Shown here: in pieces, positions 21,784-27,878 of the stretch
Layout: the number at the start of each line of letters is the position of its first letter
Numbering within the stretch: the first letter of the stretch is position 1
Assembly: GCA_937968015.1 (NCBI GenBank)
Contig: CALBSO010000039.1
Coordinates: forward strand, 1-27,878
DNA from: an uncultured Thermomicrobia bacterium
GTDB taxonomy: Bacteria > Chloroflexota > Chloroflexia > Thermomicrobiales > JALYUS01
Direction of reading: 5' to 3'
Length of the DNA: 27,878 nt
The notes under the pieces: generated by a model
The model's database searches: none
Seen by the model: the letters and a program-made list of their open reading frames with translations, nothing else
What the model was told of the DNA's origin: nothing
Made by a program: the position numbers and the translations under genes

Positions 21784-22512
21784 CTATCCTTCGAAGCGAT
21801 AGCCGTGGCCACGCACGGTGACGAGGCGGGTCGGCATCGCAGGCTCGGCTTCGATCTTCTCGCGCAACTGGCGTATGTGGACATCAACCGTGCGCGGATC
21901 GCCGTAATAGTCTATCCCCCAGACATTATCGAGCAGTTGCTGGCGGGAGAGCGCGATCCCGCGATTTCGCACGAGATAGGTCAGGAGATCGAACTCGCGC
22001 GGCCGGAGCGGGACTTCGACACTGTTCAATAACACTCGTCGCTCCTGCGGCGAGACAACGAGGTTGCCATAGATCATCCCTTCCATTCGGGGGATGACAC
22101 CGTCCATTTCCGCTGTCGGCGTCTCCGGCAGCCCTTCACGTCGCCGGAGGACCGCGCGGACGCGCGCGAGCAGTTCACGCAATCCGAACGGCTTCGTCAC
22201 GTAATCGTCCGCACCGAGTTCGAGACCGACGACCTTATCCGTCTCATCATCCCGCGCGGTGAGCATAATGACCGGGACGTCGCTGTCGCGCCGGATCGCC
22301 TGACAGACTTTGAAACCGTCCATGCCCGGCAACATCACATCAAGAATAATGAGATCCGGCTTCTCCGACCGCGCCAGCCGTAGCCCGGATGGTCCGTCAC
22401 TCGCTGTGAGGACGCGATAGCCCTGTCGCTCCAATGAGAATTGTAATGACTCACGGAACGGTCGCTCATCATCTACGACCAAAATGGATGCCGTCTTTTC
22501 CATGAGTTGCAT
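21784..22512 (-). CDS. phoB: Phosphate-response regulator PhoB/PhoP (OmpR family)
   Basis: This DNA-binding regulator switches on phosphate-uptake genes once phosphorylated. I choose the ATG at 22512 (MQLMEKTASILVVDDE), with GGGAGG about 10 nt upstream, giving 242 residues, normal for the family; the longer frame to 22881 crosses the promoter. The receiver domain has the acidic pair Asp14-Asp15, phospho-acceptor Asp58 in LIILDVMLPG and Lys107 in VTKPFG. The C-terminal winged helix has VPLRPREFDLLTYLVRN, the recognition-helix segment RTVDVHIRQLREKIE and the end VRGHGYRFEG. It leads the minus-strand operon into phoR. The symbol phoP would be equally correct in other naming traditions. Confidence 0.92.
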   Translation of the reverse strand: MQLMEKTASILVVDDERPFRESLQFSLERQGYRVLTASDGPSGLRLARSEKPDLIILDVMLPGMDGFKVCQAIRRDSDVPVIMLTARDDETDKVVGLELGADDYVTKPFGLRELLARVRAVLRRREGLPETPTAEMDGVIPRMEGMIYGNLVVSPQERRVLLNSVEVPLRPREFDLLTYLVRNRGIALSRQQLLDNVWGIDYYGDPRTVDVHIRQLREKIEAEPAMPTRLVTVRGHGYRFEG

Positions 22513-22578
22513 TGGGTTCGGACCTCCCGCGAATGCAGCCGACCGGCACGCCTTCAATGGCAGTGTACCATTCGGTTT

Positions 22579-22608
22579 GTTATCGCATCGTGAGAAGGTT
22601 GCGTTCAA
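22579..22608 (-). promoter_or_regulatory. Promoter of the phoB-phoR operon
   Basis: On the minus strand TTGAAC (22608-22603), an 18-nt spacer and GATAAC (22584-22579), with TGC just before the -10 (extended -10). It lies about 67 nt upstream of the phoB ATG. No clear 11-bp repeat array is seen here, unlike before pstS. Confidence 0.55.
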
Positions 22609-22745
22609 TCTGCGATGTCCGTTATCCTCCCGCGAACGATGCGGCAGTGAGCGGAGTACATCGTGATCGGAATAATCATGCGCTTCCCGGTATCCGACAG
22701 CCCGCCTACGGCGATCTGGCCGCCACACAGAGATATGGGCGTGGG

Positions 22746-23714
22746 ATGACGGATACAACGGTTCCCTCGATCTGCATTGTTGGTTGCGCGTCATGGGACA
22801 CACTGCTACCTGTGGATCACTATCCTGCGGAAAGCGAATATTGTATCGCGTCAGACGAGATCCAGATGCCCGGTGGGACATCTACCAATGTCGCGGTCGC
22901 GCTCGCCCGCCTCGGGATGCCGCCGCGCTTCGCCGGCGTCGTCGGGGATGACTGGCGCGGCGAGCGGCTGCGCGCCGGGCTGGAGGCCGCCGGTGTAGTG
23001 TGCGACATGCTCGGCGTACACGTCGGCCAGGATTCAGACCGCTCGATCATCCCGATCAGCCCGTCCGGGAGCCGGACGATCTTCTGGATCAAGGGCGCAA
23101 TGCTTGGGCGGGGCGACGTGCTCGATCTTCCCGCCATTTTCCGGCATTCGGTCGTCTACCTGGATATCGTTGATCTCGACTTCTGGGCGGATATTCTGGA
23201 TGCGTATGATCGCGATCGCGACAATCGTCCCAATACACCGCTTCTCATCGGCCAGACCGTCTTCGTTGCCGGTATCCTTGCTCCCGAGGCCGCGCTGCCC
23301 TTCGTTGGGCGGCACGATCTCTTCATTGGCGGCGAGTGGGAATGGCAGTTGATGACAGGCGCCACGTCGCGCGCCGACATCGTCACACGTCTACAACACA
23401 CGATGCATGACACACGGCTGCGGATGGTGGTCGTCACTCATGGCGCGGATGGATGCACGGTGATCATGAAGGGTGCGATCTTCGAGGCGCCTGCAGCCAA
23501 TGTCCGTGTCGTGGATACAACAGGGGCGGGTGACGCATTCGCCGCCGGGTTCATCTTTGGGCTTCTGCGTGGGTGGTCACCGGAGCGGTGCGCTCAATTC
23601 GCGAACGCCGTCGGTGGCCTCGCAACGCGCGCGTTAGGCTCGCAAGTCGCGTTGCCCTCGCTGCACGAAGCCTGGCGGCTCGCCTTCGGCACTGACCCCG
23701 ACGAAGCGTGCTAG
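22746..23714 (+). CDS. PfkB family carbohydrate kinase
   Basis: This is a ribokinase-like sugar kinase that should phosphorylate a sugar or nucleoside using ATP. I choose the ATG at 22746 (MTDTTVPSICIVGCASWDTL), where the fold begins, giving 322 residues; the open frame upstream runs across the phoB promoter. The ribosome site is weak. The N-terminal signature is MPGGTSTNVAVALARLG, with the Gly-Gly that binds substrate. The C-terminal signature is VRVVDTTGAGDAFAAGFIFG, where the Asp of GAGD is the catalytic base and GAG forms the anion hole. Several related kinases share this pattern, so the substrate is open. It is divergent from phoB, and its stop is only 3 nt from the stop of the convergent protease gene. 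Confidence 0.87.
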   Translation: MTDTTVPSICIVGCASWDTLLPVDHYPAESEYCIASDEIQMPGGTSTNVAVALARLGMPPRFAGVVGDDWRGERLRAGLEAAGVVCDMLGVHVGQDSDRSIIPISPSGSRTIFWIKGAMLGRGDVLDLPAIFRHSVVYLDIVDLDFWADILDAYDRDRDNRPNTPLLIGQTVFVAGILAPEAALPFVGRHDLFIGGEWEWQLMTGATSRADIVTRLQHTMHDTRLRMVVVTHGADGCTVIMKGAIFEAPAANVRVVDTTGAGDAFAAGFIFGLLRGWSPERCAQFANAVGGLATRALGSQVALPSLHEAWRLAFGTDPDEAC

Positions 23715-23717
23715 CCG

Positions 23718-25106
23718 CTACGGCGCGATCTTTGCGCGCAGCACCTCGACTGCCTTGTCCAGTTGTGGATCGCTCGACCCTGGCCCGGTGTCCGGTCGCT
23801 CGACGACATCATCGGGCATCAGCCCCTGCTTCTGGATCACGCGCTCCTTCGGCGTATACCAGTTCGCGACCGTGACGCGCACGCTCGATCCATCGCTCAA
23901 TTCAGTCACTTCCTGCTCGGAGCCTTTGCCAAAGGTCTTCGTTCCGACCAAAACCGCGCGACCGTAATCCTGCAATGACCCCGCGACAATCTCCGACGCG
24001 CTCGCCGTGCCACCATTGACCAGCATGACCATCGGCAGATCGAGCAATTGCGGCCCGTCGTTTTTGACAAGAATTGGCGTCAACTTTCCGCCGGTCGGCC
24101 GCCGGTCTTCAAGCATCGCCACAGAGTCCTTCGGCAGGAACCGCCCAAGCAGTTGCTGCGCGCCATCCACATAGCCGCCGCCATTGTTGCGGAGGTCGAG
24201 GACGATGCCCTTCAAGTGCGTATCGCGCACCTGCTTGAGCGCGTCGTCGAGTTCCTGATTTGTGTAATCATTGAATCCCGTAATGGTGATTTTGCCGATG
24301 TCATTGGGCAGCACATCCAGTGTCACGGCAGGCAGCGTGATTTTCTTCCGAATGACGGTGATATCAATTGTTCCTGGCGTGCCAGTGCGGCGGATAGTCA
24401 GGCGCACGGGGGTGCCTTCCGCGCCACGGATCGCGGTCGCCCGATCTGCTTTCGGCACGGGCGTCAGATCCATACCGTCAATCGCGACGATCACGTCGCC
24501 CGCCTTGACACCCGCAGCCTCGGCAGGCCCGCCCGGGATCGGCGCGGTGATCAGCAGATCGTCCTTGGATGTATCAACGTAGACACCAATCCCGACGAAC
24601 TGACCATTATCCGAGGCTTTGCGGTCTTTCGCGGCATCCGGCGGCAGGAAGACGGTATAGTCGTCACCGGCAGCGGCGAATAATCCCTTCAGTGCGCCAT
24701 AGACAAGATTCTGCTCGTTGAGGGGCCGGTAATAGAAGCCCTTTTCGAGCAAATCAAATGCTTTCCAGAAGTTATCGAACTGAGCGCGCAGTTGGTCCGG
24801 TGTCGTATTCTTCGCCGGATCGAGGTTGATGGCTGGATCGGACGGGCGGGGTGTCACCGTCGGTACCGGTGTCGCCGCCGGTCTCGGCGTCGAGGTTGGG
24901 CGACCGGCTGGCACCGTGTCTGTCGGCGCGGGCGGTACGGTCGGTATGATTACTGCGGCAGCGGTCGTGCTCCCGCCGCTGGCGGCGTTGCTGAACAGCG
25001 CGCGATCCGCGACGATGCCGAGCGCGAAACCGCTGAGCACGAGAAACATGCCGGCGAGAAAGCCGACGAGCGCCGCTCCTGACCGGGCCGGCGAGGGCGT
25101 ATCCAT
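23718..25106 (-). CDS. S41 family C-terminal processing peptidase
   Basis: CtpA-type proteases trim or degrade proteins outside the cytoplasmic membrane from their C-terminal end. The ATG at 25106 (MDTPSPARSG) has GGAG 8 nt upstream and gives 462 residues; the frame extending to 25181 has no ribosome site. A single membrane anchor (about residues 11-35) is followed by a Pro/Thr-rich linker (about 45-95). An N-terminal helical region, a PDZ domain (about 165-255) and the S41 core come next. The core has LDLRNNGGG and the nucleophile Ser371 in GGTASASEIVAG. By family comparison the general-base Lys is Lys394 in GTKTFGKGSEQ. Both catalytic residues are present. It stands alone on the minus strand, diverging from the oxidoreductase gene. 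Confidence 0.93.
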   Translation of the reverse strand: MDTPSPARSGAALVGFLAGMFLVLSGFALGIVADRALFSNAASGGSTTAAAVIIPTVPPAPTDTVPAGRPTSTPRPAATPVPTVTPRPSDPAINLDPAKNTTPDQLRAQFDNFWKAFDLLEKGFYYRPLNEQNLVYGALKGLFAAAGDDYTVFLPPDAAKDRKASDNGQFVGIGVYVDTSKDDLLITAPIPGGPAEAAGVKAGDVIVAIDGMDLTPVPKADRATAIRGAEGTPVRLTIRRTGTPGTIDITVIRKKITLPAVTLDVLPNDIGKITITGFNDYTNQELDDALKQVRDTHLKGIVLDLRNNGGGYVDGAQQLLGRFLPKDSVAMLEDRRPTGGKLTPILVKNDGPQLLDLPMVMLVNGGTASASEIVAGSLQDYGRAVLVGTKTFGKGSEQEVTELSDGSSVRVTVANWYTPKERVIQKQGLMPDDVVERPDTGPGSSDPQLDKAVEVLRAKIAP

Positions 25107-25203
25107 ATGTGTGGCTCCGTTTCCGATGGCCTGAGATGCGATGAACGACGCCCCATCGCTGAAGCGTCGCACCTTACGCATATCATCCCGCCGGGGGCGC
25201 GCG

Positions 25204-25233
25204 GTGTCAATCGCACCACCCGCGCGCTATACT
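25204..25233 (+). promoter_or_regulatory. Promoter of the oxidoreductase-ybaB-HAD genes
   Basis: GTGTCA (25204-25209), an 18-nt spacer and TATACT (25228-25233), about 37 nt before the ATG at 25270. The core GCTATACTG is identical to that of the promoter at 910-940. Confidence 0.5.
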
Positions 25234-25269
25234 GGCAATCCGCGTCGTCGCGCGTCGGAAGGATGATTG

Positions 25270-26385
25270 ATGGGGGCATCGCGTATTCAGGTCGGCGTCA
25301 TTGGTACGGGATTTGGCGCGCAGGTACATTTACCGGCGCTCGCGGCGCTCCCGGATTTCGAGATCGTCGCGGTCTGTGGTCGCAATGACGCGAAAGTCGA
25401 AGCAATTGCCGATGCCTACGACATCCGCAACACCTTCGCCGATTACCGCGATCTGATCGCATGCGCAGATGTCGAAGCCGTGACCATCGCGACACCCCCC
25501 GCGCAGCATCATCCAACGGCAATCGCTGCGATCACCGCCGGGAAGCATGTTCTGTGCGAGAAACCGATGGCGCGCAACGCCAACGAGGCGCGCGAAATGC
25601 TTCGCATGGCGGAAATGGGCAACGTTACCGCGATGCTCTCCCATGAGTTCCGCTTCGTCCCCGCGCGGGCGCGAATGAAGGAACTGCTGGATGAGGGCTA
25701 CATCGGTGCGGTGTCGCTCGTCCAACTCTCTTTCTTACGACCATTATTGGCCGATGCGCGCGGAAATGCATGGCACTGGCTGGTGGATGCGGACGCGGGC
25801 GGCGGGATGCTTGGCGCACTTGGCGCGCACTTCGTGGATGCGCTGCGCTGGTGGTTCGGCGAGATCACCGAGGTCGCCGGTGCATCGTCCGTAAGCGCAC
25901 CGACCGTCCGCGCTGCGGGCGCCAATGTTCTCCATGCCGACGCGGAAGACACCTTCGCGATGCTCCTGCGGTTCTCCTCCGGTGCAATCGGCAATATCAT
26001 CTGTTCCGCTACCGCGTGGCACGGGCCGGGCGAGGAGATTCGCGCTTTCGGTTCGGGCGGCATGCTGATGATCGCCCTGGACGGCACGCTCTGGGGCGCG
26101 CAGCATGGCGATCCGTCTCCCCAAGCCGTCCAGATCCCCGCGCGGCTGATAGGCAGCGGCATCCCGGAAGTTGACGACGCCCCGGCGGTCCATGCGCTCA
26201 TCCCGCCCTTCATCCGGCTCGCACGCACCTGGGCGCACGGCATCCGCACGGGGACCAGCCCATCTCCCTCCTTTGCTGATGGGTTGCGCGTTCAGGAGGC
26301 GCTGGACGCCGTGCCGCGCTCGCAAGAGCAACACAAATGGGTGGATGTGAGCGGCGCGCGATGGCCGGTCGCGCCGGCCCGCTGA
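25270..26385 (+). CDS. Gfo/Idh/MocA family oxidoreductase
   Basis: These enzymes oxidise or reduce sugars and related compounds with NAD(P). The ATG at 25270 has GGAAGGA about 5 nt upstream and gives 371 residues. The Rossmann domain starts at IQVGVIGTGFGAQVHLPAL, with GTGFGA as the nucleotide-binding turn. The family motif CEKPMARNANEAREM follows near residue 98, where the Lys binds substrate and cofactor. The C-terminal substrate domain includes GGGMLGALGAHFVDALRWWFGEITEV, whose Asp and His lie in the usual active-site helix. The substrate cannot be told from the sequence. It heads a tight plus-strand run with ybaB and the HAD gene. Confidence 0.9.
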   Translation: MGASRIQVGVIGTGFGAQVHLPALAALPDFEIVAVCGRNDAKVEAIADAYDIRNTFADYRDLIACADVEAVTIATPPAQHHPTAIAAITAGKHVLCEKPMARNANEAREMLRMAEMGNVTAMLSHEFRFVPARARMKELLDEGYIGAVSLVQLSFLRPLLADARGNAWHWLVDADAGGGMLGALGAHFVDALRWWFGEITEVAGASSVSAPTVRAAGANVLHADAEDTFAMLLRFSSGAIGNIICSATAWHGPGEEIRAFGSGGMLMIALDGTLWGAQHGDPSPQAVQIPARLIGSGIPEVDDAPAVHALIPPFIRLARTWAHGIRTGTSPSPSFADGLRVQEALDAVPRSQEQHKWVDVSGARWPVAPAR

Positions 26386-26395
26386 GCCGAGCGTG

Positions 26396-26401
26396 TATAC
26401 T
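26396..26401 (+). promoter_or_regulatory. Possible -10 element before ybaB
   Basis: TATACT at 26396-26401, followed by G as in the two better promoters of this window. It starts 11 nt after the oxidoreductase stop and about 46 nt before the ybaB ATG. No good -35 hexamer is present, so this may be a weak internal promoter. Confidence 0.3.
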
Positions 26402-26446
26402 GCCCTGGGATACGATGTGAACGACGCGCGGAAAGCGAGCGACGGA

Positions 26447-26752
26447 ATGCAACCGAACATGAAAATGCTCCAGGAGATGCAGCGCCAGATGCAGAAAATT
26501 CAGCACGAACTCGGCGAAACAGTCGTCGAAGGGCAAGCAGGTGGCGGGCTTGTCAAAGTCCAGGTTACGGCGCTGAAGCAGATGCGTGGTATCACGATCA
26601 AGCCGGACGCCATTGACCCTGACGATGTCGAATTGCTGGAAGATATGATCGTTGCCGCCGTCAACGACGCGATGGGCAAAGCGGATGAGACCGCGCAGGG
26701 TAAACTGGGTGGCCTGACTGGCGGTCTTGGCATTCCGGGACTGATGGGATAG
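26447..26752 (+). CDS. ybaB: YbaB/EbfC family nucleoid-associated protein
   Basis: YbaB/EbfC proteins are small dimers that coat DNA. The ATG at 26447 (MQPNMKMLQEMQRQMQKIQ) opens as the family usually does and gives 101 residues, normal length. An in-frame GTG at 26417 would add ten residues and cannot be excluded, since the ribosome site at 26447 is weak. The first 30 residues form a Met/Gln-rich helix. The core is VVEGQAGGGLVKVQVTALKQMRGITIKPDAI, the typical YbaB strand block, followed by LLEDMIVAAVNDAMGKADE. The tail is Gly/Leu-rich (GGLTGGLGIPGLMG). In many bacteria recR follows ybaB; here a HAD hydrolase does, overlapping by 1 nt. Confidence 0.93.
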   Translation: MQPNMKMLQEMQRQMQKIQHELGETVVEGQAGGGLVKVQVTALKQMRGITIKPDAIDPDDVELLEDMIVAAVNDAMGKADETAQGKLGGLTGGLGIPGLMG

Positions 26753-27474
26753 TGGCTCGTCCGCGTGCCGTCACCTTTGACTTTCATGACACGATCGCGA
26801 TTGCACCCGCGTGGTTCGCGCTCGAAGTGCGCCAATTGCCGGGCATGGTCCTGGATACTCTGGCGGCACGGGGTGTGATCCCGCATGACGGCGCGCAGAT
26901 GGCGGCCGCCACCGAGCCATACCGCGCGTTACGTCTTGCCATCCATGAACATGGTATGGAGTCAGATGCCCTTGCGGGCGTCCAACACGCGTTCCGGGCG
27001 ATCGGCGTCGCGCTCCCGGACGCAACGGTCATGGCGGCGATTGATGAACTGATGGCCTCGGTCCGTGCGGATGCACACCCACGCCCCGGCATCATTGAGG
27101 CAATTGATGCGTTCACGGCGGCGGGTGTGCCGATGGCCGTGATTTCTAATGCGGTCTACCACCCCTTCATCGAATGGTGCCTTGCCGACTGGGGAATCCT
27201 TGATGCATTCACCGCGGTTATTTCCTCCGCGTCGTGCGGATATTACAAATCCCATGAAGGCATCTATCGGTGCGCGATGGCAGCCGTTGGCGTCGCGCCA
27301 GATGCGATGGTGCATATCGGCGATTCGTACCGCTTCGACATCGAGGCCGCGCACCGACTCGGATTGCGGACGGTCTGGCTGAACCTTACCGGTACACAGC
27401 GCGATCCATGCGTCGCCGATCTCGTCGTGAGCGACGTGTGGGAACTGGCTCCGCGCGTGCTCAATCTTGCCTGA
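26752..27474 (+). CDS. HAD family hydrolase
   Basis: The GTG at 26752 shares its first base with the ybaB stop, so translation is coupled; the product is 240 residues. Motif I reads VTFDFHDTI: the nucleophile Asp10 is present, but the second Asp of the usual DxD is His12. Motif II is the Ser in VISNAVYHPF, motif III the Lys in SCGYYKSHEGIY, and motif IV HIGDSYRFDIEAAHRLG with two Asp. The helical cap lies between motifs I and II. HADs with a changed second Asp include dehalogenases and other non-phosphatases, so the reaction here is uncertain. It ends the oxidoreductase-ybaB run. Confidence 0.85.
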   Translation: MARPRAVTFDFHDTIAIAPAWFALEVRQLPGMVLDTLAARGVIPHDGAQMAAATEPYRALRLAIHEHGMESDALAGVQHAFRAIGVALPDATVMAAIDELMASVRADAHPRPGIIEAIDAFTAAGVPMAVISNAVYHPFIEWCLADWGILDAFTAVISSASCGYYKSHEGIYRCAMAAVGVAPDAMVHIGDSYRFDIEAAHRLGLRTVWLNLTGTQRDPCVADLVVSDVWELAPRVLNLA

Positions 27475-27823
27475 ATGACGCGCAGCGTATTCGAACACGA
27501 GACGAGCACTATCCAGTCTTGCCAATCACCTACCGACGTGGACATCACGGATGCGAGCGGCCGTTCATCTTTGGTGTACAACCGTCTGGAGGGCGGCGGC
27601 CGGATCTCAGCAATACGAGCCCGAGCCCGTGGGATTTCCCATCGTGGAACATTGCGTACTGGCAGATTCACAAGTAATGCGTACGAGATGGCGCGACGAG
27701 CAGCGGGGTACTTGACGGCCCGCCGCCCGTCCCGTACACTCCCGTGCTACTACTATACGAAAAGGGATCGCCGCCTGAAACGTGTCTCTACGGGCGATCC
27801 GGTGGAAAGAGAGCATTGACGTT
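27475..27823 (+). other. Intergenic region before the ABC permease gene
   Basis: This stretch holds the promoter at 27712-27740 and a leader of about 80 nt. An open frame of 114 codons starts at 27475 but has no ribosome site and no recognisable protein features, and it overlaps the promoter, so I reject it. I see no convincing terminator for the HAD gene. Confidence 0.55.
27712..27740 (+). promoter_or_regulatory. Sigma70-like promoter for the ABC permease gene
   Basis: TTGACG (27712-27717), a 17-nt spacer and TACACT (27735-27740). This is among the closest matches to the sigma70 consensus in the window. The start codon is about 84 nt downstream. Confidence 0.6.
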
Positions 27824-27878
27824 ATGGGCAAGTACATCATCCGACGATTGGTGACGGCGGTGCCGACCTTGATCGCCA
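27824..27878 (+). CDS. ABC transporter permease, DppB type (N-terminal fragment)
   Basis: Only the first 18 codons are in the window: MGKYIIRRLVTAVPTLIA. A short basic start (KYIIRRL) followed by a hydrophobic helix is the standard opening of the DppB/OppB/NikB permeases that import peptides or metals. An AAAGAGAG stretch lies about 14 nt upstream, a weak ribosome site. The rest of the gene, and the DppC, ATPase and binding-protein partners expected around it, are outside the window. The family call rests on this short segment only. Confidence 0.7.
   Translation, partial: MGKYIIRRLVTAVPTLIA

Noticed and set aside
22513..22881. N-terminal extension of the response regulator
   Set aside because: Receiver domains start within a few residues of ILVVDDE; the extension crosses the phoB promoter and the divergent kinase start.
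23712..23720. 3-nt gap between the convergent kinase and protease stops as a sign of gene fusion or decay
   Set aside because: Both proteins end at normal family lengths with complete motifs; this is only tight packing.
27475..27819. 114-codon frame after the HAD gene
   Set aside because: There is no ribosome site or family feature, and it covers a near-consensus promoter.
1..27878. CRISPR array or prophage
   Set aside because: I saw no regularly spaced direct repeats and no integrase, capsid, portal or terminase-like proteins.

Overview
This window looks like chromosomal DNA from a GC-rich bacterium, most likely a member of the Chloroflexota (class not determined). Four things point there: a secreted beta-propeller protein with 'YFxETGH...FGYPIxEE...QYFERxRLEY' repeats, a CxxC-x17-CxxC zinc-ribbon protein, interspersed repeats of the 'GGAGAGGG..GGGGATGAGG' and 'GGCTAAAGCC' types, and a Tat-type PstS lipoprotein with a long Ala/Thr/Ser linker. 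This assignment is from recognised protein style only; no database search was possible. The content is mostly core genome. I see no CRISPR array, prophage or recognisable defence system.

Layout. 1-960: a lower-GC flank with the 5' part of a secreted protein (minus), apparently cut off at the left edge by the end of an insertion sequence. 1002-3290 (plus): the secreted propeller/repeat protein and a zinc-ribbon protein, each with its own promoter. 3399-8362 (minus): HNH endonuclease, serS, a three-tRNA cluster (Ser-TGA, Ser-GCT, Arg-GCG, all with encoded CCA), then the DNA translocase FtsK. 8683-15281 (plus): site-2 protease RseP and IspG, then a GNAT acetyltransferase, a TIM-barrel isomerase-like protein, a membrane glycosyltransferase and a YtcJ-like amidohydrolase. 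15455-22512 (minus): a complete phosphate-starvation module in transcription order phoB-phoR-pstS-pstC-pstA-pstB-phoU. 22746-23714 (plus): a PfkB-family sugar kinase. 23718-25106 (minus): an S41 C-terminal processing protease. 25270-27474 (plus): Gfo/Idh/MocA oxidoreductase, YbaB/EbfC nucleoid protein and a HAD hydrolase. 27824 to the end (plus): the first 18 codons of an ABC-transporter permease of the DppB type, behind a good sigma70-like promoter.

How the genes work together. The best-defined system is the phosphate module: PhoR and PhoB sense and respond, PstSCAB imports phosphate, and PhoU links import to signalling. Four direct-repeat units on an 11-bp period lie across the phoR stop codon, just upstream of pstS, and look like a PhoB/PhoP box. 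A perfect 10-bp hairpin between pstS and pstC would fit higher expression of the binding protein. serS lies directly upstream of two of the tRNAs its product charges. The GNAT-isomerase-glycosyltransferase run has tightly overlapping ends and is the least understood gene group here.
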